From positions 1-20,274 of the forward strand of contig JBBAEV010000016.1 of the NCBI GenBank assembly GCA_041655735.1: a DNA stretch of 20,274 nucleotides. The letters run 5' to 3'. Of the stretch, positions 7,852 through 14,628 are shown piece by piece. The notes under the pieces were generated by a model. It was not told where the DNA came from. It ran no database searches and saw nothing but the letters and a program-made list of their open reading frames with translations. Source of the stretch: JBBAEV01 sp041655735 (lineage in GTDB: Bacteria > Bacillota_I > Bacilli_A > RF39 > UBA660). Positions within the stretch are counted from its first letter, which is position 1; each line of letters opens with the position of its first letter. The translations under genes were made by a program, and so were the position numbers.

Positions 7852-7881
7852 ATGTTGTATTTATGTATGAAAGGAGTAAGT

Positions 7882-8439
7882 ATGATAAATGTAAATGATT
7901 TTAAAACAGGAGTAACAATTGAATTTGATAATAATATATATCAAGTAATTGAATTTCAACATGTAAAACCAGGTAAAGGATCTGCTTTTGTGAGAAGCAA
8001 ACTTCGTAATTTAAGAACTGGAGCTACTATTGATTATACATTTAATGCCGGTATAAAAGTTAGTAAAGCTCATATTGAAAAGAAAAAAATGCAATATTTA
8101 TATTCAGTGGGTAATGCCTTTATATTTATGGACTTAAATACTTATGATCAAATAGAATTAAATAAATCAAAAATAGAAAATGAAACAAAGTTTTTAAAAG
8201 AAAATATGGAAGTTGATATTGTATATTATAATGGAGAAATGTTAGGTATATACTTACCTGATAAAGTTGAATTAAAAGTTATTAAAACAAGTCCAGGGGT
8301 AAGGGGAGATACTGCTACTAATGCTTTAAAAGAAGCAATAGTAGAAACAAATTATAAATTAAATGTACCCCTTTTTATTAATGAAGAAGATATTATTGTA
8401 ATATCAACTTATGATGGTAAATATGTAAGTAGAAAATAA
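7882..8439 (+). CDS. efp: Translation elongation factor P
   Basis: A 185-residue protein, exactly the Bacillus EF-P length. EF-P enters the ribosome next to the P-site tRNA and relieves stalling at polyproline stretches. The N-terminal KOW-like domain carries the loop HVKPGKGSAF with Lys32, the residue that receives the post-translational modification in many bacteria. Two OB-fold domains follow, with the signature TSPGVRGDTATN and VPLFINEED near the C-terminus. The start is ATG at 7882, 5 bases after AAGGAG. An upstream in-frame start at 7852 has no ribosome site and would add residues alien to the family. It is followed by its own terminator, so it is a single-gene unit at the head of the sporulation/nus-xse block. 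Confidence 0.96.
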   Translation: MINVNDFKTGVTIEFDNNIYQVIEFQHVKPGKGSAFVRSKLRNLRTGATIDYTFNAGIKVSKAHIEKKKMQYLYSVGNAFIFMDLNTYDQIELNKSKIENETKFLKENMEVDIVYYNGEMLGIYLPDKVELKVIKTSPGVRGDTATNALKEAIVETNYKLNVPLFINEEDIIVISTYDGKYVSRK

Positions 8440-8461
8440 AATCAATGATTTTATTTTTTTT
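8433..8461 (+). terminator. Terminator after efp
   Basis: An eleven-base perfect stem (AAAATAAAATC / GATTTTATTTT) with loop AAT and an eight-base T-run; the efp stop codon lies inside the left arm. Confidence 0.88.
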
Positions 8462-8511
8462 GTAATAAAAGATGTCCAAACTTAATAATATTTATTAAAA
8501 GGAGGATACTT

Positions 8512-9015
8512 ATGATAAAAAAACAAAGCCTATGGTTTCTAACATTATTCAGTTTGATATTAGTATTAAGCGTTTATTATATTACAATGCCTAATGATTT
8601 ATTATTAACTAATAACCAAAATTATACTGATAAGGAAGAAAAAACAAATGAGAAAGTAACGATTGAGGAGGCAGAAATATTAACAGCTTTAAGGGTAGAA
8701 GCTGAAGATAATAGAATGAGTAAAATTGAAGAATTAAATGTAGTATTAACTGATAAGAAAACCACTACTGATGAAAAAAACAACGCTTATGAACAAATAA
8801 GGTATTTAAACTTACTTAGAGGTAAAGAAGAATTATTAGAAAACAAAATTAAAGAACATTATAAAAAGAACACTTTTATTAAAATAGAAGATAATCAAGT
8901 TAGGGTAGTAATCGCATCTAATACACATAACTATGAACTTGCAAATAACATAATGAGAAGTATCCAAGAAGAGTTTGATGGTAAACAATATATATCAGTA
9001 AAGTTCCAAGGTTAA
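8512..9015 (+). CDS. spoIIIAH: Stage III sporulation protein AH
   Basis: A 167-residue mother-cell protein of the SpoIIIA-SpoIIQ channel. It has one membrane helix (about residues 7-25) and an exported C-terminal YscJ/FliF-like domain that binds SpoIIQ of the forespore across the intermembrane space. The N-terminus KKQSLWFLTLFSLILVLSVY matches the Bacillus protein closely (KKQ..W.LT..SL..VLSVYYI). The C-terminal part also fits: RVEAEDNRMSKIEELN, then a helix, then VVIASNTHNYELANNIM. It is shorter than Bacillus SpoIIIAH (about 218) because the variable linker is short. The ATG has an AGGAGG site at 8501-8506, 5 bases upstream. It stands alone: spoIIIAA-AG do not precede it, although they do in Bacillus. 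Confidence 0.88.
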   Translation: MIKKQSLWFLTLFSLILVLSVYYITMPNDLLLTNNQNYTDKEEKTNEKVTIEEAEILTALRVEAEDNRMSKIEELNVVLTDKKTTTDEKNNAYEQIRYLNLLRGKEELLENKIKEHYKKNTFIKIEDNQVRVVIASNTHNYELANNIMRSIQEEFDGKQYISVKFQG

Positions 9016-9040
9016 CTCTAGAAACAACTAGAGTTTTTTT
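9014..9040 (+). terminator. Terminator after spoIIIAH
   Basis: AACTCTAG / CTAGAGTT stem, loop AAACAA, then a T-run to 9040. The left arm overlaps the stop codon. Confidence 0.92.
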
Positions 9041-9114
9041 GTTTAAATATAAAGATTTATAGTTTGTTATTAAGTTATATATTTGTTATTTGTATTTTAA
9101 TAATTTAATTTATA

Positions 9115-9123
9115 TGATAAAAT
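9115..9123 (+). promoter_or_regulatory. Extended -10 promoter of the nusB operon
   Basis: TGaTAAAAT about 22 bases before the nusB ATG, following a terminator. No good -35 is seen at the right spacing (a TTGTAT lies too far upstream). Confidence 0.45.
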
Positions 9124-9144
9124 TAATATAGAAAAGGTGAAGAA

Positions 9145-9546
9145 ATGAAAAATATGAATAGATCAAAATTAAGAGAACTTGCTATGACTATTTTATATCA
9201 AGTAATAATTTATGATTCTAATAAAATAAATTATGATATTGAAGATATATATAAAGAAATTTTGGAAATAGATAGTAATTTTGTTAGAGAAATAGTAAAT
9301 GGAGTTATTTATAATAAAGAGACTATTGATAATATAGCAAATAAATTTTTAAAAGATTGGAATATAAATAGGTTGGGCAAAACAGATCAAGCAATACTTA
9401 GGATTGGTATATATGAATTAAAATATACTGAAACACCTCCTATTGTTTGTATTAATGAAGCAGTAGAACTTGCAAAAAAATATTCTGATGATAAAGTAGT
9501 AGGTATGATAAATGGGGTATTAGATAAGATTTATCATGAAGAGTAG
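9145..9546 (+). CDS. nusB: Transcription antitermination factor NusB
   Basis: A 133-residue all-helical protein. NusB with NusE (S10) binds boxA RNA and keeps RNA polymerase processive on rRNA operons. Recognisable parts are the N-terminal RSKLRELAMTILYQ helix, and in the C-terminal half LKDWNINRLGKTDQAILRIG, ELKYTETPPIVCINEAVELAKKYS, and the closing MINGVLDKI. Length is normal. An AAGGTGA site precedes the ATG. The next gene, xseA, starts 9 bases after the stop. This nusB-xseA-xseB-tlyA run copies the Bacillus order, with folD, ispA and dxs missing between members. Confidence 0.95.
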   Translation: MKNMNRSKLRELAMTILYQVIIYDSNKINYDIEDIYKEILEIDSNFVREIVNGVIYNKETIDNIANKFLKDWNINRLGKTDQAILRIGIYELKYTETPPIVCINEAVELAKKYSDDKVVGMINGVLDKIYHEE

Positions 9547-9554
9547 GTGGTTAA

Positions 9555-10757
9555 ATGAATGATAAATATCTAACTGTTAGTGAACTTAATAGTTATATAA
9601 AAAATATTATTGATAATGAAGAATTCCTTCGAAGGATATATTTAAAAGGAGAAATATCTAATTTTAAAGCTCATACACGAGGACATTTTTATTTTTCTTT
9701 AAAAGATGAAAATAGTAAAATAAATGCCATTATGTTTATGGGTAATACTAAAAAAGTGCTTTTTAATCCGGAAGAAGGAATGAAAGTATTAGTAACTGGC
9801 AAAATAAGTGTTTATGAACCAACAGGAAATTATCAAATATATGTTGAAGATATGCTAGAAGATGGAGTAGGTAATCTTTATATTGCATTTAATCAATTAA
9901 AAGAAAAGTTAGAAAAGGAAGGATTATTTGATCCTATACATAAAAAAAGAATACCAAAAATACCTAATAGAATAGGAATAATAACGGCATCAACAGGAGC
10001 CGCTATAAGGGATATTTTAACTACTATTAAGAGAAGATATCCTTTATGTAAAACTATATTATTCCCTTCTTTAGTACAGGGAGATAAAGCTAAAGATGAT
10101 ATAGTAAGACAAATAAAAAGAGCAGAGAGTTATAACTTGGATTTACTTATTGTGGGTCGAGGAGGAGGATCTATTGAAGATTTATGGCCATTTAATGAAG
10201 AAATAGTAGCAAAAGCTATATATAATTCTTCTATTCCTATTATATCAGCAGTAGGACATGAAATAGATTTTACTATAAGTGATTTTGTAGCTGATTTAAG
10301 GGCGCCAACACCAACTGCTGCGGCAGAACTAGCTGTCCCTAATATGATAGATATTATTAATTATATTGATCAAGTAAAAATAAGATTAAATCAAACAATG
10401 AAGAAAAAAATAGAATTTAATAAAATGCTATTTGACAAGTTAATAAATACCTATGTGTTAAAAAAACCACTTGCGATGTATGAAATTAAGGAACAAAAAT
10501 TAGATAATTTAATAGATAGGCTAGGAGTTAATATTAAAGCTATTTTTGATATTAATAAAAATACCTATATAAACCTTTTAAACAAGTTAGAGGTATTAAA
10601 TCCTTTATCAGTATTAAAAAGAGGTTATACAGTGATCAAAATGAAGAATAAGGCTATATCTAATGTGGATAAATTAAATAAAGATGATTTAATTGATATT
10701 AATTTTAAAGATGGTATTGTAAATGCAAAAATATTAGAGATAAAGGAGGTTAAGTAA
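9555..10757 (+). CDS. xseA: Exodeoxyribonuclease VII large subunit
   Basis: A 400-residue catalytic subunit of exonuclease VII, which degrades single-stranded DNA from both ends in mismatch repair and in clearing damaged DNA. An N-terminal OB-fold (about residues 5-100, with YLKGEISNFK and HFYFSLKD) is followed by the conserved core: RIGIITASTGAAIRDIL (139-155), GRGGGSIEDLWPFN (201-214), SAVGHEIDFT (231-240) and APTPTAAAE (250-258). A helical region for small-subunit contacts then precedes the final LKRGYTV segment. Length fits the shorter Firmicutes form. The ATG follows AGGTGG by a few bases, and the stop overlaps the xseB start by one base (TAATG), so translation is probably coupled. Confidence 0.96.
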   Translation: MNDKYLTVSELNSYIKNIIDNEEFLRRIYLKGEISNFKAHTRGHFYFSLKDENSKINAIMFMGNTKKVLFNPEEGMKVLVTGKISVYEPTGNYQIYVEDMLEDGVGNLYIAFNQLKEKLEKEGLFDPIHKKRIPKIPNRIGIITASTGAAIRDILTTIKRRYPLCKTILFPSLVQGDKAKDDIVRQIKRAESYNLDLLIVGRGGGSIEDLWPFNEEIVAKAIYNSSIPIISAVGHEIDFTISDFVADLRAPTPTAAAELAVPNMIDIINYIDQVKIRLNQTMKKKIEFNKMLFDKLINTYVLKKPLAMYEIKEQKLDNLIDRLGVNIKAIFDINKNTYINLLNKLEVLNPLSVLKRGYTVIKMKNKAISNVDKLNKDDLIDINFKDGIVNAKILEIKEVK

Positions 10758-10984
10758 TGAAAAAAGAAGAAAAAACATTTGAAGAAAGTTTAAAACAATT
10801 AGAATCAATAGTAAAAGAACTTGAAAATGGTGATGTTAATTTAGATGATGCGATTAATAAATTTAATGAGGCTATGGAACTTGCAAAAAAATGTAATGAT
10901 AAATTAAAAAAAGCTGAAGCTAAAGTTAATAAGATATTAACTGATGATGGTAAATTAGAAGATTTTGAGGTAGAATCTGAGTGA
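10757..10984 (+). CDS. xseB: Exodeoxyribonuclease VII small subunit
   Basis: A 75-residue helical hairpin protein. Several copies pack along each XseA subunit in the active enzyme. The signature is clear: FEESLKQLESIVKELENGDVNLDDAI, followed by a second helix (FNEAMELAKKCNDKLKKAE). A GGAGG-like element (AAGGAGG, 10743-10749) lies within the end of xseA. The start overlaps the xseA stop by one base, and the TGA stop overlaps the following GTG start by four bases (GTGA). The three genes are therefore translationally coupled. Confidence 0.95.
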   Translation: MKKEEKTFEESLKQLESIVKELENGDVNLDDAINKFNEAMELAKKCNDKLKKAEAKVNKILTDDGKLEDFEVESE

Positions 10985-11781
10985 AAAAAAGATTAGATAT
11001 ACTTTTATATGAAAGAGGTATGTTTGAATCGCGAGAGAAGGCTAAAATAGCTATTATGAGTGGATTAATATATACCGATAATGAATTACTCACGAAACCT
11101 GGAATGAAGTATGATGAAAACATTAATCTTTATATAAAAGGAGAAGTATTTCCTTATGTGTCTAGAGGTGGATTAAAATTAGAAAAAGCAATTAAAGAAT
11201 TTAAAATTTATTTAAGAAATAAAATAATGTTAGACGTTGGTTGTTCTACTGGTGGTTTTACTGATGTAGCGCTTCAAAATAACATAAAAAAAGTATATGC
11301 ACTTGATGTGGGAACTAACTGTTTAGATTATAAACTTAGAATAAATGATAAAGTAGTAACAATGGAACATACTAATTTTAGGTATAGTAAAAAAGAAGAT
11401 TTTAAAGATGAGATTGATGTTGTTACTTTTGATGTTTCATTTATATCATTAAAATTATTATTAGAACCTTTATCTAATATCGTAAAAGAAAAAGGAGAAG
11501 TAATAGCGTTAATTAAACCACAGTTTGAATCTACTAAAGAAATAGCGGATATCTATAAAGGAGTTATTAATAATAAAGAAATACATAAAAAAATAGTTGA
11601 AGACATTATAAAAAAATTTAAAAAATTTGAAATTTTTATCCAAAATTTAACATATTCTCCAATTAAAGGTAAAAAAGGTAATATTGAATTTTTAGGTTAC
11701 TTTATATATAAAGGGAAAGAAAAAGAAATAGACATTAATAAAGTAATTAATGAAGCACATGATAATTTGAATACCAAATGA
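10981..11781 (+). CDS. tlyA: TlyA-family rRNA 2'-O-methyltransferase / S4-domain protein
   Basis: A 266-residue protein with an N-terminal S4 RNA-binding domain (about residues 1-58, KRLDILLYERGMFESREKAK) and a Rossmann-fold FtsJ-like methyltransferase. The S-adenosylmethionine site is visible as MLDVGCSTGGFTD (83-95) with ALDVG (107-111). TFDVSFISL (149-157) and ALIKPQFE (176-183) complete the catalytic core, and SRGGLKL (61-67) links the domains. Mycobacterial TlyA methylates 16S and 23S rRNA; the Bacillus homologue YqxC sits at the same place before spoIVB. The start is GTG at 10981, overlapping the xseB stop, with GAGGTAG about 10 bases upstream. Substrate in this organism is inferred from family only. 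Confidence 0.9.
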   Translation: MKKRLDILLYERGMFESREKAKIAIMSGLIYTDNELLTKPGMKYDENINLYIKGEVFPYVSRGGLKLEKAIKEFKIYLRNKIMLDVGCSTGGFTDVALQNNIKKVYALDVGTNCLDYKLRINDKVVTMEHTNFRYSKKEDFKDEIDVVTFDVSFISLKLLLEPLSNIVKEKGEVIALIKPQFESTKEIADIYKGVINNKEIHKKIVEDIIKKFKKFEIFIQNLTYSPIKGKKGNIEFLGYFIYKGKEKEIDINKVINEAHDNLNTK

Positions 11782-11795
11782 ATTGGTATTTTTTT
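11770..11795 (+). terminator. Terminator of the nusB-xseAB-tlyA operon
   Basis: AATACCAA / TTGGTATT stem, loop ATGAA containing part of the TGA stop, then T5 and further T-rich sequence. Confidence 0.9.
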
Positions 11796-11865
11796 CTTTT
11801 ATAAACTAATCTTTTTTATTTATAATATAAATGTAGTCTGTATTTTAAAAAAGGAGATGTTATTT

Positions 11866-12864
11866 ATGTTTTTTAAAAAATTTAAAAACAGACTCATAAT
11901 TTTCTTTATCACATTATGTTTTTTCCCAATTTCCGTATTTGCATATTCTTCATATTTAATACCAGGTGGCGAGAATATTGGAATTCAAATCCAATCAAAT
12001 GGCATAATGATTGTAGGTCTATATAAAGTAGAAGGAAAATCGCCTGGTAGTGATGCAGGACTTAGAATTGGAGACAAAATTATTGCGATTAATGATGATA
12101 AAATTACTGGTGTCTCTGATCTAGTTACTAACATTGAAAAAAATAATCAAAATAATAAAATAAGAATCACATATGAAAGAAATAAAAAAATTTATGAAAC
12201 ACTTTTAACATTAGTAAAGGGGAATGATAATACTTATAAGACAGGATTATATGTAAAAGATACTATAAATGGTATTGGTACATTAACCTATATTGACCCT
12301 AATACTAAGATATTTGGTGCATTAGGTCATGAAATAACAGAAAAAAATAGTATGCAGACAATTGAAGTTAAAACAGGAAAAATATTCAAAGCTGTTATTA
12401 CTGGAATTGATAAGAGTACTAGAGGGGATCCTGGGGAAAAGAATGCAAGATTCTATTCTAATAACGTTTTAGGTAGTATTAAAGAAAATACTTCTTCTGG
12501 TATATTTGGAAAATACAATAAACAATTACCAGAAAAAAATTTGTTAAAAGTTGCAACTTTTGATGATATAAAAGAAGGAGAAGCGACTATAAGAACAGTT
12601 ATTACAGATGAAAAAGTAGAGGAATTCGATATTAAAATAATAAAACTAAATAATAAAAAGGATACTAGATATAAAAATATATTATTTGAAATAACGGATG
12701 AAGCACTACTTGATATCACTGGTGGTATTGTTCAAGGAATGAGTGGAAGTCCTATTATTCAAGATAATATGTTAATAGGGGCGGTAACTCATGTAGTTGT
12801 AGATAATGCACAAAAAGGATACGGAATATATATTGGGTATATGCTGGAAGAATCAGAAAATTAA
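11866..12864 (+). CDS. spoIVB: SpoIVB serine peptidase (sigma-K checkpoint signal)
   Basis: A 332-residue S55-family peptidase. In Bacillus it is made in the forespore, secreted into the intermembrane space and cleaves SpoIVFA, releasing SpoIVFB to activate sigma-K. Visible parts are an N-terminal signal/anchor (about residues 9-28) and a PDZ domain (about 36-115) with its peptide-binding loop and GLRIGDKIIAINDDKI. The S55 domain begins GIGTLTYIDP and has the catalytic His in GALGHEI (His155), Asp in ITDEALLD (Asp278), and Ser in GMSGSP (291-296). It is shorter than the Bacillus protein (about 426), mainly in the N-terminal region. The ATG at 11866 lies 9 bases after AAGGAG; the upstream ATG at 11857 touches that site and is unlikely. 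In Bacillus spo0A follows; here it does not. Confidence 0.93.
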   Translation: MFFKKFKNRLIIFFITLCFFPISVFAYSSYLIPGGENIGIQIQSNGIMIVGLYKVEGKSPGSDAGLRIGDKIIAINDDKITGVSDLVTNIEKNNQNNKIRITYERNKKIYETLLTLVKGNDNTYKTGLYVKDTINGIGTLTYIDPNTKIFGALGHEITEKNSMQTIEVKTGKIFKAVITGIDKSTRGDPGEKNARFYSNNVLGSIKENTSSGIFGKYNKQLPEKNLLKVATFDDIKEGEATIRTVITDEKVEEFDIKIIKLNNKKDTRYKNILFEITDEALLDITGGIVQGMSGSPIIQDNMLIGAVTHVVVDNAQKGYGIYIGYMLEESEN

Positions 12865-12869
12865 AAAAC

Positions 12870-12891
12870 AAAGAGGGATAATTCCCTCTTT
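12870..12891 (+). terminator. Terminator-like hairpin after spoIVB
   Basis: AAAGAGGGA / TCCCTCTTT perfect nine-base stem with loop TAAT. The T-run is short and interrupted (TCCTTT). The next promoter's -35 begins right after it. Confidence 0.75.
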
Positions 12892-12893
12892 CC

Positions 12894-12921
12894 TTTACAA
12901 ATTCGTTTTTTTTGATATAAT
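12894..12921 (+). promoter_or_regulatory. Promoter of the kinase-like gene
   Basis: TTTACA at 12894-12899, a 16-base spacer ending TGa, and TATAAT at 12916-12921. The leader is about 17 bases. Confidence 0.72.
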
Positions 12922-12944
12922 ATATTAACTAAAGAGGCAGTATT

Positions 12945-13778
12945 ATGGAAAAAATCAATATTTCAGAAATTAATTTTGATTCATTAAAATTATTAGATGA
13001 TATTCAATGTAGTGAAAGCAAAATATATGTTGATCAAGAAGGTAATTTATATAAGTTGTATAAAGATAAAAAACCTAATTTTAATAGTGCTCTGTTAAAA
13101 AAAATGGCAATTGAAAGATTATATGAGTTAAATAAAAAACTTTTTATTGAACATGCTGTAATATCTAAATCTTTAATAACTAAAAAAGATTTATTAAAAG
13201 GAGTTAAAGAAGATTTTAAAAAAGGGTTTCATTCTTTGATAAAGTATAAAGAGTTTTTAACAGACTATGATGATTTTTTAACAATTTATTTAGGAACTTC
13301 TGAAACAATAGAAAAACATTTTCATAGAAACGGTATTCTTTACTCTGATATGAAATTAGATAATATTATTTTTAAAAAAACGAATAATAAATTAGAATAT
13401 TTCTTAGTTGATACAGATAGTAGTTCTATTAGTAATGATATACATGATATTACCTTTACTTCATTAATTAGAAATTATTTACTAAGAAAAAACAATGTTT
13501 ATTATTTATTAGATTTTGGTTGTATTAAAGCTACTCCTGATTTTGATAAACTAGTAATTTTGGTTACATATTTAGAGTCATTATTTGAAAAGCTGCCAAT
13601 TGATATTGATGGTAAAAAATTTAATATAGCTATGGATAAATTAAATATTTCAGATGAAGGAATAAAAATATTTGAAGAAATAGTATACGGTGATAATAAC
13701 CCTTTATTTGTAGAATGGCCATATATTCATGATATAATGGAAAATCCGTCTAAAGTGCTAAATAAGCACCATACTTAA
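12945..13778 (+). CDS. Orphan protein-kinase-fold protein
   Basis: A 277-residue soluble protein not assigned to a named family. It has the layout of a small eukaryotic-like kinase or phosphotransferase. A small lobe carries IYVDQEGNLYKLYKD (possible ATP-lysine Lys37 or Lys40) and a Glu-bearing helix (KKMAIERLYELNKK). A catalytic-loop-like HRNGILYSDMKLDNIIF follows, in which Asp135 and Asn140 match the HxD...N pattern. FLVDTDSS (153-160) then stands in place of the DFG metal-binding motif (Asp156). The large lobe is short and ends near residue 277. No membrane segment or sensor domain is present. An AAGAGG site (12931-12936) precedes the ATG. It has its own promoter and terminator, so it is a single-gene unit between two sporulation genes. 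Kinase activity and substrate are inference; a pseudokinase or small-molecule kinase is possible. Confidence 0.6.
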   Translation: MEKINISEINFDSLKLLDDIQCSESKIYVDQEGNLYKLYKDKKPNFNSALLKKMAIERLYELNKKLFIEHAVISKSLITKKDLLKGVKEDFKKGFHSLIKYKEFLTDYDDFLTIYLGTSETIEKHFHRNGILYSDMKLDNIIFKKTNNKLEYFLVDTDSSSISNDIHDITFTSLIRNYLLRKNNVYYLLDFGCIKATPDFDKLVILVTYLESLFEKLPIDIDGKKFNIAMDKLNISDEGIKIFEEIVYGDNNPLFVEWPYIHDIMENPSKVLNKHHT

Positions 13779-13803
13779 AAACCCTATTAAAATAGGGCTT
13801 TTT
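13775..13803. terminator. Bidirectional terminator between convergent genes
   Basis: CCCTAT (13782-13787) / ATAGGG (13792-13797) with a four-base loop, an A-run before it and T5 after it. It can act for the kinase-like gene on the plus strand and for the small minus-strand gene that stops at 13802. Confidence 0.85.
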
Positions 13804-13903
13804 AGTTAAATGAAAAAAAAGTAGACATATAAAATGTTATTATAAGTAGAACTAATAGAATAACTATCGCTCTTTTTAAATTTTTTTTAAATTTCTTTTT
13901 CAT
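13802..13903 (-). CDS. Small single-pass membrane protein (33 residues)
   Basis: An ORF too short for usual gene calling: a Lys/Arg-rich N-terminus (MKKKFKKNLKR) followed by one hydrophobic helix (AIVILLVLLIITFYM) and a short polar end. It has a GAGGTG site 5 bases before its ATG, an extended -10 (TGaTATAAT at 13929-13921 on the minus strand), and shares the bidirectional terminator at its end. Promoter, ribosome site, ORF and terminator in register make a real gene more likely than chance. The topology suggests a cytoplasmic N-terminus (positive-inside rule). Its position beside spoIIM is where Bacillus has the small membrane-protein gene yqzK nearby, but I cannot claim homology. Function unknown. 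Confidence 0.6.
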   Translation of the reverse strand: MKKKFKKNLKRAIVILLVLLIITFYMSTFFSFN

Positions 13904-13920
13904 AAAAACACCTCATATAA

Positions 13921-13929
13921 ATTATATCA
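13921..13929 (-). promoter_or_regulatory. Extended -10 of the small membrane-protein gene
   Basis: Minus-strand TGaTATAAT, 17 bases upstream of the ATG, identical to the -10 elements of rpmG, mnmA and the kinase-like gene. Confidence 0.55.
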
Positions 13930-13969
13930 TATTTTAATTTTTTTTTAATATTATTTAGAGAGGTGAACT

Positions 13970-14602
13970 ATGAAAAAAATAATGTCTTTTTTAAAAAATG
14001 AAACAAAAAAAAATAAAAAAGTATATATATTTTTATTTGTATTATTTATTATTGGAGTCATTTTTGGGTCTCTTTTTATTACAATATTGGACAACCCTGA
14101 TAAGACTTTAATTCTTGATCAAGTATCTTCTTTTTTTGATCAGATAAAAAACAATACTCAATTATCATTTAAAGAAGCTTTTAGTAATAGTGTAACCGGT
14201 AATATGTTATATATTGTATTAATATGGATATTAGGGTTATCTATTATTGGTATTCCAATAATATTATTTATGTTGTTTATACGTGGGTTTATATTGGGGT
14301 TTTCAATAGGAACTATTATCTTAAAATATAAATTGTTAGGAATATTAGGAGCAGGTTTTTATGTGTTTCCTCATCATATAATATTTTCTATTCTTTCAAT
14401 AGTATTATCTTATTATGCATTTAGTTTATCTTTAATGATATTTATATCAATAATAAAGAAAAGGAATATTAATTTTAAAAGTTTTATTAATAAGTATTTA
14501 AAAGTATTATTATATTCTTTTATAACTGTTATTATAGTTTCTTTAATAGAAATATTTATATCACCATTATTAATTAAACTCTTTTTATTTATATTTGATT
14601 AA
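13970..14602 (+). CDS. spoIIM: Stage II sporulation protein M
   Basis: A 210-residue polytopic membrane protein of the engulfment complex with SpoIID and SpoIIP, which thins septal peptidoglycan so that the mother cell can engulf the forespore. A basic cytoplasmic N-terminus is followed by a first helix (about 18-40, ending VIFGSLF), an extracytoplasmic loop, and further helices at roughly 77-108, 113-128, 135-165 and 180-208. The family hallmarks FIRGFILGFSIG and FPHHIIFSI are present. Length matches Bacillus SpoIIM (about 214). An AGAGGTGAA site precedes the ATG by 4 bases. The gene is divergent from the small membrane-protein ORF and followed closely by mnmA, which has its own promoter. 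Confidence 0.88.
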   Translation: MKKIMSFLKNETKKNKKVYIFLFVLFIIGVIFGSLFITILDNPDKTLILDQVSSFFDQIKNNTQLSFKEAFSNSVTGNMLYIVLIWILGLSIIGIPIILFMLFIRGFILGFSIGTIILKYKLLGILGAGFYVFPHHIIFSILSIVLSYYAFSLSLMIFISIIKKRNINFKSFINKYLKVLLYSFITVIIVSLIEIFISPLLIKLFLFIFD

Positions 14603-14604
14603 TA

Positions 14605-14613
14605 TGATATAAT
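14605..14613 (+). promoter_or_regulatory. Extended -10 promoter of mnmA
   Basis: TGaTATAAT directly after the spoIIM stop. If transcription starts 7 bases after the hexamer, the mnmA leader would be only about 9 bases and would lose part of the GTGGTG ribosome site. Confidence 0.6.
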
Positions 14614-14628
14614 ATTAGTGGTGATTTT

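Noticed and set aside
10926..11123. Minus-strand ORF over the xseB/tlyA junction.
   Set aside because: Antisense to two clear genes and without start signals.
12453..12719. Minus-strand ORF within spoIVB.
   Set aside because: Low-complexity Ser-rich shadow of the SpoIVB peptidase domain.
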